This document shows positions 35,303-45,330 of a DNA stretch of 61,826 nucleotides, one piece after another. A model generated the notes under the pieces. That model was not told where the DNA came from, did not search any database, and worked only from the letters and a program-made list of their open reading frames with translations. This DNA comes from Rubrivivax sp. (GTDB taxonomy: Bacteria; Pseudomonadota; Gammaproteobacteria; Burkholderiales; Burkholderiaceae_C), in contig JAUXVE010000040.1 of assembly GCA_030680415.1 (NCBI GenBank), positions 1-61,826 on the forward strand, read 5' to 3'. The position numbers and the translations under genes are program-made. Every line of letters begins with the position of its first letter. The stretch's first letter is position 1.

Positions 35303-35896
35303 TCAGGGTTGCGCCTGCCAGGCCAGGCCTTCGTCGGTGAGCACGGCGTCCAGCGGCACGTCGTGGGGCTCGGCTTTCAGCCAGGGCACGAAGCCGTGCG
35401 AGTAGGCCAGCCCCGCCGTGTACGGGCGGGGCTCCAGCGTGGCCAGCGTGCGGTCGTAGAAGCCGCCGCCGTAGCCCAGCCGCACGCCGCGCGGGCCATA
35501 GCCGACGCAGGGCACCAGCAGCAGCGTGGGCTCGAATGTCGGCGTGTCCCTGGGCTTGGGGATGCCGTAGGCGTCTTCCTCCATCTCGCAGCCCGGGGTC
35601 CAGAGCCGGAAACCCAGCCGTTTGGTGACCTTGTCGATCACCGGCAGGCCGATGCGGCGCCGCGGGTCGGCCTCGCCCCAGCGGTACAGCGCCGGCAAGG
35701 CGTCGAATTCACCCTTGATCGGCCAGTAGGCGCCGATGGCCGTGTCCTGCCGCGCCACCAGCCACACGCGCAGCACTTCCTGCAGGTGCATCGCGCGCTG
35801 GTGGCGGTCGATCAGGCTCTGGCGCTCGGCCTGCAACTGGCGGCGCAGCAGCTTCTTGTCGCTCGAAGGCTGCAGAGGCGGAGTGGCAATCGGCAT
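35303..35896 (-). CDS. 5-formyltetrahydrofolate cyclo-ligase
   Basis: 197 aa. KKLLRRQLQAERQSL at the N-terminus (basic ATP-contact region), YWPIKGEFDALPAL, LLVPCVGYGPRGVRLGYGGGFYDRTLA (signature G-Y-G-x-G-x-Y-D) and YSHGFVPWLKAEPHDVPLD define the enzyme. It returns 5-formyl-THF to 5,10-methenyl-THF using ATP. It abuts metF tail-to-tail with no gap. ATG 35896 is the start closest to the conserved region. Confidence 0.92.
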   Translation of the reverse strand: MPIATPPLQPSSDKKLLRRQLQAERQSLIDRHQRAMHLQEVLRVWLVARQDTAIGAYWPIKGEFDALPALYRWGEADPRRRIGLPVIDKVTKRLGFRLWTPGCEMEEDAYGIPKPRDTPTFEPTLLLVPCVGYGPRGVRLGYGGGFYDRTLATLEPRPYTAGLAYSHGFVPWLKAEPHDVPLDAVLTDEGLAWQAQP

Positions 35897-36074
35897 GGCA
35901 CGAAGGGCTCCCGCGGAGCCGGGCACGTCAGGAGGCGTATTGTCGCGCCGTGGCCGACAAGAACCCTTCCTTGACGACGCCAGCGGCGGCAGGCTGCGCC
36001 GCGCACCGTGCGAGTGCGGGCCAGCCGATGACTGCATCACTGAAATGCAACGCGATGTGAGCTAGATTCGACCC

Positions 36075-38120
36075 ATGTCCAATCGTCTGCACTTCCTGCT
36101 CGAGACTGCGCTGCGCCTGCGTCTGCTGCTGCTGTGCCTGGCCGCAGGACTGGGTACGGTGGCGGCGCAGGCCCAGCCCGGCGACGACATCGTCGTGCAG
36201 GCCCGCGACGCCCTGCGCAGCAAGGACAAGGCCCGCCTGGCCGGCGCGCGCGTGGCTGTCACCGCCGCCGGCCACCCGCTGGCGATGTGGGTCGAGTACT
36301 GGGAGCTCTCCAACCGCCTGGCAGAAGCGCAGCAGGCCGATCTCGACGCCTTTTACGAGCGCTGGCGCGGCAGCTACGTCGAGGACCGGCTGCGCAACGA
36401 CTGGTTGCTGGAACTGGGCAAGCGCCGCGACTGGGCCAACTTCCGCGCCGACTTTCCGCGTTTTCGCATGAACGACGACCGCGAGGTCACCTGCTATGCA
36501 TTGCTCACCCGGCATCTGGACGGCCAGGACGTGCGCGATGCGGCTCTCGAGGCCTGGTTCTCGCAGCGCGACCTCGACGACGGCTGCCAGGCCATGGCCA
36601 CGGCGCTGGTCGAGGCCAAGGTCTTCAAGCCCGCCGACGCCTGGCACAAGGCACGCCTGGCGATCGAGATCAACCGGCCGCGTGCGGCGCGCGCCGCCGC
36701 TGCGCTCGTGCGTCCGGCCAACGACGCCATCGTGGGCTCGATCGTCGACGACCCGGTGCGCTGGCTGCGCCGCCAGCCGCACGCGAGTGCCGGCCCGGCG
36801 TATGAACTGGAGTTGCTGGCACTGATGCGCCTGGCCGCCAGCGACCCCGAGCAGGCCGCCGGCCTGCTGGCCGGCGCCTGGAGCGAGCGACTGCCAGGCA
36901 CCCTGACGGCCACCGCCTGGGCGCACGCAGCCAGGCAGGCGGCGCTGAAACAGCAGCCGCAGGCCGCCGCCCATGCCCGCCGCGCCTGGCAGCTGTGGGA
37001 CGCCGCGGCCCGGCCCAAGGGCACGCCGCCGCCGTGGAGCGACGACCTGCTGGCCTGGCATGTGCGCGCCGCGCTGCGCCAGCCCGGCGACGAAGCCAGC
37101 CGCTGGCCGCTGATGAGCCGTGCCATCGCCGCCATGAGCGTTGCCGAACAACGCGACAGCGCCTGGGTCTACTGGCGCGCGCGTGCCACGTTGGCCGGCG
37201 CCAGGCCCGGCGCCGATGGCGATGGCGAGCGCGCCCTGGCCACGCTGCGGTTGCAGGCCATCGCGACGCAGCTCAGTTTCTACGGCAAGCTGGCCACCGA
37301 GGAACTGGGCGCCAGCTTGGCACTGCCGCCCGCGCCGCTGCCGCTCAGCTCCGCCGAGCGCGACGCTGCCCGCGCTCAGCCGGGATTGGCGCGGGCGCTG
37401 AAGCTCATCGAGCTGGGCCTGCGCAACGAAGGCGTGCGCGAATGGAACTACTCGCTGCGCGGCCTGGCCGACCGTGAACTGCTCGCCGCCGCGCAATGGG
37501 CCTGCGAGCGCGAGGTCTGGGACCGCTGCATCAACACCAGCGACCGCACGCGCGGCGAAGTCGACCTGGCGCAGCGTTTCCCGCTGCCCTTCCGCCAACA
37601 GGTGCTGGCGCAGGCACGCGAAACCGGCATCGACCCGGCCGTGATCTACGGCCTGATCCGCCAGGAGTCGCGCTTCATCACCGACGTGCGCTCAAGCGTC
37701 GGCGCTTCGGGCCTGATGCAGCTGATGCCGGCCACCGCGCGCTGGACGGCACGCAAGATCGGCCAGCCGTACACGGCGGCGATGATCAACGACAGCGCCG
37801 TCAACCTGCGCCTGGGCAGCGCCTACTTCAAGCTCGTGCTCGACGACTTCGGCGGCTCGCTGGCGATGGCCACGGCGGCCTACAACGCCGGCCCGAACCG
37901 GCCGCGCCGCTGGCGCGAAGGCGCGCTGATGGAGCCGGCCGCCTGGGCCGAAACCATACCCTTCAACGAGACCCGCGACTACGTCAAGAAGGTGCTGTCC
38001 AACAGCGTCTACTACGCCGCGCTGCTGGGCATGCCCGGGCCGACGCTGAAGGCGCGCCTGGGCGCGCCGATCGGCCCGCGCGACACCGCAGCGCCGGCCG
38101 GCGACCGCGACCTGCCCTGA
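36075..38120 (+). CDS. soluble lytic murein transglycosylase (Slt70-like)
   Basis: 681 aa, with signal peptide LRLRLLLLCLAAGLGTVAAQA. A long alpha-superhelical region (about 40-510) precedes the catalytic domain: IYGLIRQESRFITDVRSSVG with the catalytic Glu, ASGLMQLMPATARWTARKIG, and AYNAGPNRPRRWREGA. It cleaves peptidoglycan between MurNAc and GlcNAc in the periplasm. Same length and order as Slt70. Confidence 0.93.
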   Translation: MSNRLHFLLETALRLRLLLLCLAAGLGTVAAQAQPGDDIVVQARDALRSKDKARLAGARVAVTAAGHPLAMWVEYWELSNRLAEAQQADLDAFYERWRGSYVEDRLRNDWLLELGKRRDWANFRADFPRFRMNDDREVTCYALLTRHLDGQDVRDAALEAWFSQRDLDDGCQAMATALVEAKVFKPADAWHKARLAIEINRPRAARAAAALVRPANDAIVGSIVDDPVRWLRRQPHASAGPAYELELLALMRLAASDPEQAAGLLAGAWSERLPGTLTATAWAHAARQAALKQQPQAAAHARRAWQLWDAAARPKGTPPPWSDDLLAWHVRAALRQPGDEASRWPLMSRAIAAMSVAEQRDSAWVYWRARATLAGARPGADGDGERALATLRLQAIATQLSFYGKLATEELGASLALPPAPLPLSSAERDAARAQPGLARALKLIELGLRNEGVREWNYSLRGLADRELLAAAQWACEREVWDRCINTSDRTRGEVDLAQRFPLPFRQQVLAQARETGIDPAVIYGLIRQESRFITDVRSSVGASGLMQLMPATARWTARKIGQPYTAAMINDSAVNLRLGSAYFKLVLDDFGGSLAMATAAYNAGPNRPRRWREGALMEPAAWAETIPFNETRDYVKKVLSNSVYYAALLGMPGPTLKARLGAPIGPRDTAAPAGDRDLP

Positions 38121-38145
38121 CCGCCGCCGCCGCCGCCACGCCAGC

Positions 38146-39102
38146 ATGAAGAACATCCTCGTCCTCGGCGGCACCGGCTTCGTCGGCCGTGCCGTGTGCG
38201 AAAGGCTCGTCGAACGCAACGGCGGCGCCGGCGGCCGCATCATCGTCCCCACGCGACGCATCCAGCAGGGCCAGGGTCTGCGTTCGCTGCCGACGCTGGA
38301 CCTGGTGCAAGCCAACGTGCACGATGAAACAGGGCTCGCGCGCCTGGTGGCGCAAAGCGACGCGGTGATCAACCTGGTGGCCATCCTGCACGGCAGCGCG
38401 GCTGCCTTCGCTCGCGTGCACGTCGATCTGCCGCAGCGGCTGGTGCGCGCCTGCGCCGCCGCCGGCGTGCGGCGCATCGTGCATGTCAGCGCGCTGGGCG
38501 TCGGCGCCGACGGGCCGTCGAACTACCTGCGCAGCAAGGCCGGCGGCGAAGCCGTGCTGCTGGGATCGGGGCTGGACGTGACGGTGCTGCGGCCGTCGGT
38601 GATCTTCGGTACCGAAGACCGCTTCCTCAACCTCTTCGCCAGGCTGCAGGCGCTGGCGCCGGTGATCCCGCTGGCCGGCAGCGACGCGCGCTTCCAGCCG
38701 GTGTGGGTGGAGGACGTGGCCAGCGCCGTCGTGAACTGTCTCGACCGGCCCGAGACCATCGGCAAGGTCTTCGAGTGCGCCGGCCCCACGACCTACACGC
38801 TGTCGGAACTGGTGCGACTGGCCGGCCGCTGGTCGGGCCACGAGCGGCCGCAGATCCCGCTGCCGGCCTTCGCCGGCCGGCTGCAGGCGATGCTGATGGA
38901 GCTGTTGCCCGGCGAGCCGCTGATGTCGCGCGACAACGTCGATTCGATGCGCGTGCCCAATGTCGCCAGCGGCCGCCTGCCGGGGCTGGCCGAGCTCGGC
39001 GTCCAGGCCAGCGCGCTGGAGGCGGTGGCGCCGGGTTACCTGGGGCAGGCTTTCAACCGCGGGCGCTTCGACCGCTGGCGCACCGGCGCCGGCCGCGAGT
39101 AG
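38146..39102 (+). CDS. complex I NDUFA9-type NAD(P)-binding epimerase-like protein
   Basis: 318 aa. MKNILVLGGTGFVGRAVCERL is a Rossmann start with GGTGFVG. DAVINLVAILHGSAAAF and RIVHVSALGVGADGPSNYLRSKAGGEA (atypical SDR, with YLRSK instead of YxxxK) resemble bacterial NDUFA9-like proteins. Role unclear: quinone- or lipid-linked reductase, or assembly factor. It follows the transglycosylase by 25 bp and may be co-transcribed. Confidence 0.85.
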   Translation: MKNILVLGGTGFVGRAVCERLVERNGGAGGRIIVPTRRIQQGQGLRSLPTLDLVQANVHDETGLARLVAQSDAVINLVAILHGSAAAFARVHVDLPQRLVRACAAAGVRRIVHVSALGVGADGPSNYLRSKAGGEAVLLGSGLDVTVLRPSVIFGTEDRFLNLFARLQALAPVIPLAGSDARFQPVWVEDVASAVVNCLDRPETIGKVFECAGPTTYTLSELVRLAGRWSGHERPQIPLPAFAGRLQAMLMELLPGEPLMSRDNVDSMRVPNVASGRLPGLAELGVQASALEAVAPGYLGQAFNRGRFDRWRTGAGRE

Positions 39103-39154
39103 CCCGCGCCCGCGCCCGCGCCCGCCGCGGCGCCAGACCTGAAAGGGGCTCGTC

Positions 39155-39832
39155 ATGCAACTCGTGATCGGCAACAAGAACTATTCGTCGTGGTCGATGC
39201 GGCCGTGGGTGCTGATGCGCCAGCTCGGCCTGCCCTTCGAAGAGGTGAAGCTGCGCTTCGACTTCGCCGAAGGTTCGGCCTTCCGCCAGGCGGTGGCAAG
39301 GGTCAGCCCTGCCGGCCGCGTGCCGGTGCTGGTCGACACCGGCTTCGCGGTCTGGGACACGATGGCCATCACCGAATACCTGCACGAACGTTTCCCCGGC
39401 CGCGGCGTGTGGCCGGCGGCCGCGCCTGACCGCGCCCGGGCGCGCAGCCTGGCTGCCGAGATGCACGCCGGCTTCGGCGCACTGCGCAGCCGCTGCCCGA
39501 TGAACATCGAGGCCGCGCTGCCGGAGGTGGGCGCGCGACTGTGGGTCGAACACGCCGACCTGCGCGCCGACGTCAAGCGCATCGAAACCATGTGGGCGCA
39601 GGCGCTCGCAGCCAGCGGCGGGCCTTTCCTGTTCGGCGCCTTCTCGGCCGCCGACGCCTTCTACGCGCCGGTGTGCCTGCGCATGCGCGGCTATGCGCTG
39701 CCGCTGGTGGACGGCACGCTGCGCTACATAGAAAGCGTCGCCGCCGCACCCGGCGCGGCAGCCTGGGTCGCCGACGCACTGGCCGAGCAGGATTTCCTCG
39801 ATTTCGAGGAGCCCTATCGCAGCCGCCGATGA
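39155..39832 (+). CDS. glutathione S-transferase family protein
   Basis: 225 aa. [21 protein letters not shown] contains the conserved Ser/Trp-rich active-site loop of this bacterial subgroup. The thioredoxin fold ends with [31 protein letters not shown]; the helical domain includes [18 protein letters not shown]. Conjugation or isomerase activity with glutathione is expected; the substrate is unknown. AAGGGG precedes the ATG. Its TGA overlaps the cca start (ATGA). Confidence 0.9.
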   Translation: MQLVIGNKNYSSWSMRPWVLMRQLGLPFEEVKLRFDFAEGSAFRQAVARVSPAGRVPVLVDTGFAVWDTMAITEYLHERFPGRGVWPAAAPDRARARSLAAEMHAGFGALRSRCPMNIEAALPEVGARLWVEHADLRADVKRIETMWAQALAASGGPFLFGAFSAADAFYAPVCLRMRGYALPLVDGTLRYIESVAAAPGAAAWVADALAEQDFLDFEEPYRSRR

Positions 39833-41073
39833 CGGCGGCTTTCTATGTCGTCGGCGGCGCGGTGCGTGACGCGCTGCTGGGCGCACCCGCCAGCGACCGC
39901 GACTGGGTCGCCGTCGGCGCCACGCCCGCAGAACTGCTGGCCCTGGGCTACAAGCCGGTGGGCAAGGACTTCCCGGTCTTCATCCACCCGCGCACCGGCG
40001 AGGAAGTGGCGCTGGCGCGCACCGAACGCAAGGTCGGCCCCGGCTACCACGGCTTCACCTTCCACGCCGCTCCCGAGGTGACGCTGGAACAGGACCTGGC
40101 GCGGCGCGACCTCACCATCAACGCCATCGCCCAGGCCGAGGACGGCACGCTGATCGACCCCTTCGGCGGCCGCCGCGATATCGAAGCGCGCGTGCTGCGG
40201 CACGTGTCCGACGCCTTCGCCGAAGACCCGGTGCGCCTGTTGCGCGTGGCGCGGCTGGCGGCGCGGCTGTTGGACTTCACGGTGGCGCCCGAGACGATGG
40301 CGCTGCTGCGGCGCATGGTCAAGGCCGGCGAGGTCGACGCGCTGGTGCCCGAACGCGTGTGGCAGGAGCTGTCGCGCGGCTTGATGAGCCCGCGGCCGAG
40401 CCGCATGTTCACGCTGCTGCGCGAGTGCGGTGCGCTGGCGCGGCTGCTGCCCGATGTGGCCCGCCTGTGGGGCGTGCCGCAGCCGCCGCAGCATCACCCG
40501 GAAGTCGACACCGGCGTGCACCTGATGCTGGTGCTGGACCAATGCGCGCAGCTCGGCGCGCCGCTGCCGGTGCGCTGGGCCTGCCTCGTGCACGACCTTG
40601 GCAAGGGCACGACGCCGCCCGAACTGTGGCCGCGCCACCTCGGCCACGAAGGCCACAGCGCGGAACTGGCGCGCCGCCTGGCCGAGCGCCTGCGGGTGCC
40701 CACCGACTGCCGCGAACTCGCCGACGTCGTGGCGCGTGAACACGGCAGCGTGCACCGCAGCGGCAGCCTCGATGCCGCAGCGCTGCTGCGCCTGCTCGAG
40801 CGCTGCGACGCGCTGCGCCGGCCGGCGCGCTTTGCGCAGGTGCTGCAGGCCTGCGAGTGCGACGCGCGCGGACGCAGCGGGCTGGAAGACCTGCCCTACG
40901 CCCCCGCGCAGCGCCTGCCGCCGCTGTTGCAGGCGGCGCTGGCCGTCGATACCGCAGCCGTCGCCGCCGCGGCTGCGTCGCGCGGCCGCCACGGCCCCGA
41001 CATCGGCGCGGCCATCCACGAGGCACGTGTGGACGCCGTACGCGCCGCGCTGCATGCCAGTGCCATGTTGTGA
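39829..41073 (+). CDS. cca: CCA-adding tRNA nucleotidyltransferase with HD domain
   Basis: 414 aa. [13 protein letters not shown] and [15 protein letters not shown] form the nucleotidyltransferase active site (GGxVRD, DxD variant DRDW). Then come [30 protein letters not shown] and the HD phosphohydrolase motif [11 protein letters not shown]. This is the proteobacterial multifunctional form that builds or repairs the tRNA CCA end. The ATG overlaps the GST stop codon. Confidence 0.95.
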   Translation: MTAAFYVVGGAVRDALLGAPASDRDWVAVGATPAELLALGYKPVGKDFPVFIHPRTGEEVALARTERKVGPGYHGFTFHAAPEVTLEQDLARRDLTINAIAQAEDGTLIDPFGGRRDIEARVLRHVSDAFAEDPVRLLRVARLAARLLDFTVAPETMALLRRMVKAGEVDALVPERVWQELSRGLMSPRPSRMFTLLRECGALARLLPDVARLWGVPQPPQHHPEVDTGVHLMLVLDQCAQLGAPLPVRWACLVHDLGKGTTPPELWPRHLGHEGHSAELARRLAERLRVPTDCRELADVVAREHGSVHRSGSLDAAALLRLLERCDALRRPARFAQVLQACECDARGRSGLEDLPYAPAQRLPPLLQAALAVDTAAVAAAAASRGRHGPDIGAAIHEARVDAVRAALHASAML

Positions 41074-41240
41074 CACCATGCGGCGAGGCGCCGGCCTGGC
41101 GGCCCGCTTCGACATGCGCAGGCGCAGCAGGAGCGTGCACGTGACTGGCCGAAGGCATCCGCAAGCGTGACTTGCGCAAGTGGTGCGCGCGTGAACTGCT
41201 GTGGAACGAAACTGAGCAGCGCTCCGGCGGTCATCGGGTT

Positions 41241-41432
41241 TCAGATCAGCTGGCCGATCAGCATCGCCAAGAGGCTCAGCACCAGCGAACTGGCCAGCGG
41301 CACGGTCCAGTCGCGGCCGCCGAGGCGGAAGCTGAAATCGCCCGGCAGCTTGCCCAGGCCGATGCGGCGCAGCCAGGCCGCGAGGCCGTTGAAGACCAGG
41401 AAGGCGAGCAGGAAGACGATCAGCCAGCGCAT
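41241..41432 (-). CDS. DUF2905 small membrane protein
   Basis: 63 aa: helix MRWLIVFLLAFLVFNGLA, then LRRIGLGKLPGDFSFRLGGRDWTVPL and a second helix LVLSLLAMLIGQ. The GKLPGDF string and two-helix layout are the DUF2905 pattern. It starts just a few bases downstream of the MidA stop, so the two genes share an operon. Function unknown. Confidence 0.88.
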   Translation of the reverse strand: MRWLIVFLLAFLVFNGLAAWLRRIGLGKLPGDFSFRLGGRDWTVPLASSLVLSLLAMLIGQLI

Positions 41433-41438
41433 GGGGCT

Positions 41439-42536
41439 TCAGAGGGTGTGGCTGCGATCGCCGGCGCTGAAGCCGATGGCTTCGAAGCGCAGGCCGCGGG
41501 CGAAGCCGATGACCTTGAACAGCTCGCCCATCTCGTGCTCGGCCAGCAGCTTCTGCACCGCCGCCGTGGTGCGCAAGTCGGCGCCCTGCAGCAACTCGAG
41601 CAGGCCACAGTTCATCAGGAAACGCGCCTGCGAGGTGTAGCCGATGACCTCCAGCCCGGCCTCCTGGGCGGCCAGCGCGATGCCGCTGAAGTCGACATGC
41701 GCGGTGATGTCCTTGGCACCGACGTCGACCAAGGGATCGGTGTCGACGCGGTGTGCGCGGTGGCACATCAGCGTGCCGCCGCAACGCTGCGGGTGGTAGT
41801 ACTCGGCTTCGGGGAAACCGTAGTCGATGAAGAAGGCGGCACCGCGCTGCAGGCAATCGGCCAGCGTGCGAATGAAGGCTTCGGCCTGCGGGTGGATCTC
41901 GGTCAGCGTGCCCGGCACGAAGGGGCCGGCGCCTGGCGGCCGCAAGGCGGTGGGGCGGTCGGCCCAGGTGAACTGCTCGCCGACAGCCGCCACGCCGCGC
42001 TCGAACCACTGCTCACCGTCCCAGTGCAGCAACTGCACCGGCATCGCGTCGAGCACCTCGTTGCCGACCGCCACGCCGTGCATCGCTGCGGGCCAGGCGT
42101 CGAGCCAGCGCACGCGGTCGCCCCAGGCCGCCAGGCGCTCGGCCTGGCGCTCGCGCAGCGTGCCCGACAGGTCGACGATCGAATAACAGCGCACACGGTC
42201 GCCCAGCACACCGAGCAGCTGCGCCGCCAGCGCCCCCGAGCCGGCACCGAACTCGAAGACTTCCTCCGCTTGCGCCGCGTCCAGCGCCTGCGCCACCTGC
42301 CGCGCCAGGGCCTGGCCGAACAGCGGCGAGAGCTCGGGCGCGGTGACGAAATCGCTGCCCGACGCGGGCATGGCACCGAACTGCCGGCTGCCGCGCGCGT
42401 AGTAGCCCAGGCCGGGCTCGTAGAGCGCGGTCGCCATGAAACGGTCGAAGGGCAGCCAGCCGCCCGCCGCCGCGATGGCCGCGAGCAGGCGCGTCTGGAG
42501 ACGCGCCGATAAACTCTCGGGCCCGGCGTGAGTCAT
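41439..42536 (-). CDS. MidA/NDUFAF7-type SAM-dependent methyltransferase
   Basis: 365 aa. WLPFDRFMATALYEPGLGYYARG is the family opening. SDFVTAPELSPLFGQALARQ and VFEFGAGSGALAAQLL (SAM-binding) follow, then VGNEVLDAMPVQLL and FIDYGFPEAEYYHPQR. In mitochondria the homologue methylates an Arg of a complex I subunit; the bacterial substrate is not settled. The start (42536 or 42545) lies only about 11-20 bases from the divergent reductase ATG, so the two must share a promoter region. Confidence 0.9.
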   Translation of the reverse strand: MTHAGPESLSARLQTRLLAAIAAAGGWLPFDRFMATALYEPGLGYYARGSRQFGAMPASGSDFVTAPELSPLFGQALARQVAQALDAAQAEEVFEFGAGSGALAAQLLGVLGDRVRCYSIVDLSGTLRERQAERLAAWGDRVRWLDAWPAAMHGVAVGNEVLDAMPVQLLHWDGEQWFERGVAAVGEQFTWADRPTALRPPGAGPFVPGTLTEIHPQAEAFIRTLADCLQRGAAFFIDYGFPEAEYYHPQRCGGTLMCHRAHRVDTDPLVDVGAKDITAHVDFSGIALAAQEAGLEVIGYTSQARFLMNCGLLELLQGADLRTTAAVQKLLAEHEMGELFKVIGFARGLRFEAIGFSAGDRSHTL

Positions 42537-42555
42537 TCGCGCCATTGTAGGAAGC

Positions 42556-43365
42556 ATGCCCCAGCCCCCAGAACCACGCCCGGTCGTGCTCGTCACCGGC
42601 AGCGCGCAACGCATCGGCCGCGAGATCGCGCTCGAACTGGCCGCGCATGGCTGGCAGGTGGCGGTGCACTACCGCCGCTCGGCGGCCGCGGCCGCGCAGA
42701 CCGTGGACGCCGTGCAGCTTGCCGGTGGCCGCGCCATCGCCTTCGCCGCCGATCTGGCCGACGAGGCCGAGTGCGCGGCCCTGGTGCCTGCCGTGGCGCA
42801 GGCCTTCGGCCGCATCGACGCGGTGGTGAACAACGCCTCGCTGTTCGAGTACGACAGCATCGACAGCTTCAGCGTCGCCACCATGGAACGCCACTGGCGC
42901 GCCAACACCGCGCCGGCCATCGTGCTGGCGCGCGCGCTGCACGCCAACGTCACCGCGCCCGGCTCACCGGCCGCCAGCGGCGTGGTCGTCAACCTGCTCG
43001 ACCAGAAGCTCTGGAACCCCAACCCCGACTACCTGTCGTACACGCTGTCCAAGACGGCGCTGGAAGCTGCCGGCACGCTGCTGGCGCAGGCGCTGGCGCC
43101 TCGGGTGCGCGTGTGCGGCGTGGCCCCCGGTGTCACGCTGCTGTCGGGCGCGATGAGCGGCGCCGAATTCGAACGTGCACACGGCATGACGCCGCTGCAA
43201 CGCGGCTCGACGCCGCAGGACGTGGCGCGTGCCGTGCGCTTCCTGCTCGAATCGCCCGCCATCACCGGCACCACCTTGCTCGTGGACGGTGGCCAGCACC
43301 TGCAGGCGCAGGCCCGCGACGTGATGTTCCTGGCCCGCGAACAAGACAAACCGAAAGCCCCCTGA
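42556..43365 (+). CDS. SDR family pteridine reductase-like protein
   Basis: 269 aa, short-chain dehydrogenase. [19 protein letters not shown] (Rossmann), a TTAAR/NNAS type motif [12 protein letters not shown], and [21 protein letters not shown] with catalytic Tyr-x-x-x-Lys (YTLSK). Coupling to folB and the [12 protein letters not shown] loop indicate a FolM/pteridine reductase-type enzyme reducing dihydromonapterin or dihydrobiopterin. The stop codon shares one base with the folB ATG. Confidence 0.85.
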   Translation: MPQPPEPRPVVLVTGSAQRIGREIALELAAHGWQVAVHYRRSAAAAAQTVDAVQLAGGRAIAFAADLADEAECAALVPAVAQAFGRIDAVVNNASLFEYDSIDSFSVATMERHWRANTAPAIVLARALHANVTAPGSPAASGVVVNLLDQKLWNPNPDYLSYTLSKTALEAAGTLLAQALAPRVRVCGVAPGVTLLSGAMSGAEFERAHGMTPLQRGSTPQDVARAVRFLLESPAITGTTLLVDGGQHLQAQARDVMFLAREQDKPKAP

Positions 43366-43766
43366 TGCAAAGCCTGATCAACCACCCGCGCCTGATGGAT
43401 TGCCGGCGGCTCTTCCTGCGCGACTACGAGGTCTGGATCAACATCGGCGTGCACGACTTCGAGAAGAGAGGCGAGCAGCGCGTGCTCATCAACGTCGACC
43501 TGTACGTGCCGCTGGCGGTGTCCACGCCCAAGGCCGACCGGCTGGAGGAAGTCGTCGACTACGACTTCATCCGCCGCACGGTGATGGAACGCGTGGCGCA
43601 GGGCCACATCCACCTGCAGGAAACGCTGGCCGACGACCTGCTGGCGCTGATGCTGGCGCACCCGCGCGTGCGTGCTGCCCGCGTGGCGACCGAGAAGCCC
43701 GACGTCTACCCCGACTGCGACGCCGTCGGCTGCGAGGTCTTCGGCATCAAGGACAGCGCGCCATGA
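43365..43766 (+). CDS. folB: dihydroneopterin aldolase family protein
   Basis: 133 aa. [32 protein letters not shown] and [30 protein letters not shown] match FolB, including the catalytic Lys/Glu region and HLQETLADD. It is short and complete. It acts in folate or monapterin synthesis. TGATG joins it to the reductase, and its stop overlaps the ttcA ATG by 4 bp. Confidence 0.9.
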   Translation: MQSLINHPRLMDCRRLFLRDYEVWINIGVHDFEKRGEQRVLINVDLYVPLAVSTPKADRLEEVVDYDFIRRTVMERVAQGHIHLQETLADDLLALMLAHPRVRAARVATEKPDVYPDCDAVGCEVFGIKDSAP

Positions 43767-44725
43767 ACGCCCTCACTGACGTCCTTAGCGACGCCCCCGC
43801 CGTTGCCGAAGCGGCCGCGCGCACCGACCCGCGCAAGGCCGCCTTCGAGGTCAACAAGCTGAGCAAGCGGCTGCACCGCCAGGTCGGCCAGGCGCTTCGC
43901 GACTACAACATGATCGAGGCCGGCGACAGGGTCATGGTCTGCCTGTCGGGCGGCAAGGACAGCCACGCCCTGCTGGACATCCTGATCTCGCTGCGCGAGC
44001 GCTCGCCGGTGCCCTTCGATCTGGTCGCCGTCAACCTGGACCAGAAGCAGCCCGGATTCCCCGAACACGTGCTGCCCGAGTACCTGGCCCGCCGCGGCGT
44101 GCCCTTCCACATCGAGGCCCGCGACACCTACTCGGTGGTCAAGAAGCTGGTGCCCGAGGGTGCCACGATGTGCAGCCTGTGCTCGCGACTGCGCCGCGGC
44201 ATCCTCTACCGCGTGGCCGGGGAACTGGGGGCGACCAGGATCGCGCTCGGCCACCACCGCGACGACATGGTGGTGACGCTGCTCATCAACATGTTCTTCG
44301 GCGGCCGCCTGAAGAGCATGCCGCCCAAGCTGGTCAGCGACGACGGCAGGAACATCGTCATCCGCCCGCTGGCCTACGTCGCCGAAACCGACCTCGAACG
44401 CTGGGCCGAATACCGGCGCTTCCCCATCATCCCGTGCACGCTGTGCGGCAGCCAGAACGACCTGCAGCGGGTGCAGGTCAGGCAGATGCTGCGCGACTGG
44501 GAGCGCCAATACCCCGGCCGCAGCGACAACATGCTGCACGCGATGGCGCATGTCACGCCTTCGCACCTGCTCGACCGCAAGCTCTACCCCTTCGCCGCGC
44601 TGCAGACCACCGGTGTGGCCGATGCCGGCGGCGACCAGGCTTTCGACGACGAACCTTGCGCAGTCTCAACGTCGCCCGAGCGAATGGTGCTGCACTTGCA
44701 GGGTCACCCGAACCAGGAGGACTGA
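43763..44725 (+). CDS. ttcA: tRNA 2-thiocytidine(32) synthetase
   Basis: 320 aa. The PP-loop is [15 protein letters not shown]. Cluster-ligand pairs [10 protein letters not shown] and [12 protein letters not shown] flank [22 protein letters not shown]. All are TtcA hallmarks: an Fe-S cluster enzyme that thiolates cytidine 32 of several tRNAs. Translationally coupled to folB. The C-terminal tail after about residue 290 is variable. Confidence 0.95.
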   Translation: MNALTDVLSDAPAVAEAAARTDPRKAAFEVNKLSKRLHRQVGQALRDYNMIEAGDRVMVCLSGGKDSHALLDILISLRERSPVPFDLVAVNLDQKQPGFPEHVLPEYLARRGVPFHIEARDTYSVVKKLVPEGATMCSLCSRLRRGILYRVAGELGATRIALGHHRDDMVVTLLINMFFGGRLKSMPPKLVSDDGRNIVIRPLAYVAETDLERWAEYRRFPIIPCTLCGSQNDLQRVQVRQMLRDWERQYPGRSDNMLHAMAHVTPSHLLDRKLYPFAALQTTGVADAGGDQAFDDEPCAVSTSPERMVLHLQGHPNQED

Positions 44726-44728
44726 ACC

Positions 44729-45325
44729 ATGAGATCGACCGCTCCGTGGATCGCCTTGACCGGCGCCGTGCTGCTGGCGGGTTGTGCCGCGATGAACAGC
44801 CTGTCCACCGACGTCTCGAGCTTCGGCGAATGGCCGGCCGACCGCCAACCCGGCAGCTACGCCTTCGAGCGCCTGCCGTCGCAACAGGCGCGCGCCGCCG
44901 AAGCCGACGCGCTCGAAGCCGCCGCCCAGGGCGCGCTGCTGAAGGCCGGGTTCACCGCCGCAGCGCCGGGGGCGCAGCCCGACGTGCTGGTGCAGGTCGG
45001 CGCGCGCAGCAGCCTGGCCGACTATCAAGCCTGGGACGACCCCTTGTGGTGGCGCGGCGGCTTCGGCTACTGGCGCTACGGGCCATGGGTGTCGCCGCGC
45101 TGGGCGATGTCGGCGCGTTACGACTTCCCGCGCTACGAGCGCGAAGTGGCGGTGCTGATCCGCGACCGCGCCAGCGGCAAGCCACTGTTCGAGGCGCGTG
45201 CCAGCAGCGAAGGCAACGCGCGCGCCGGCGCTGCGACACTGGCGGCGATGTTCGAAGCGGCGCTGATGGACTTTCCGCGCCTGGGCATGAACCCGCGGCG
45301 CGTGGTGGTGCCACTGCCCGGGTGA
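44729..45325 (+). CDS. DUF4136 family lipoprotein
   Basis: 198 aa. Signal MRSTAPWIALTGAVLLAGCA with lipobox LAGC. The mature part starts MNSLSTDVSSFGEWPADRQPGSYAFERLPSQQ and contains PDVLVQVGARSSLADYQ and a Trp/Gly/Tyr-rich loop (WWRGGFGYWRYGPW), as in DUF4136 outer-membrane lipoproteins. GGAGG lies just before the ATG, 3 bp after ttcA. Function unknown. Confidence 0.87.
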   Translation: MRSTAPWIALTGAVLLAGCAAMNSLSTDVSSFGEWPADRQPGSYAFERLPSQQARAAEADALEAAAQGALLKAGFTAAAPGAQPDVLVQVGARSSLADYQAWDDPLWWRGGFGYWRYGPWVSPRWAMSARYDFPRYEREVAVLIRDRASGKPLFEARASSEGNARAGAATLAAMFEAALMDFPRLGMNPRRVVVPLPG

Positions 45326-45330
45326 GGCCG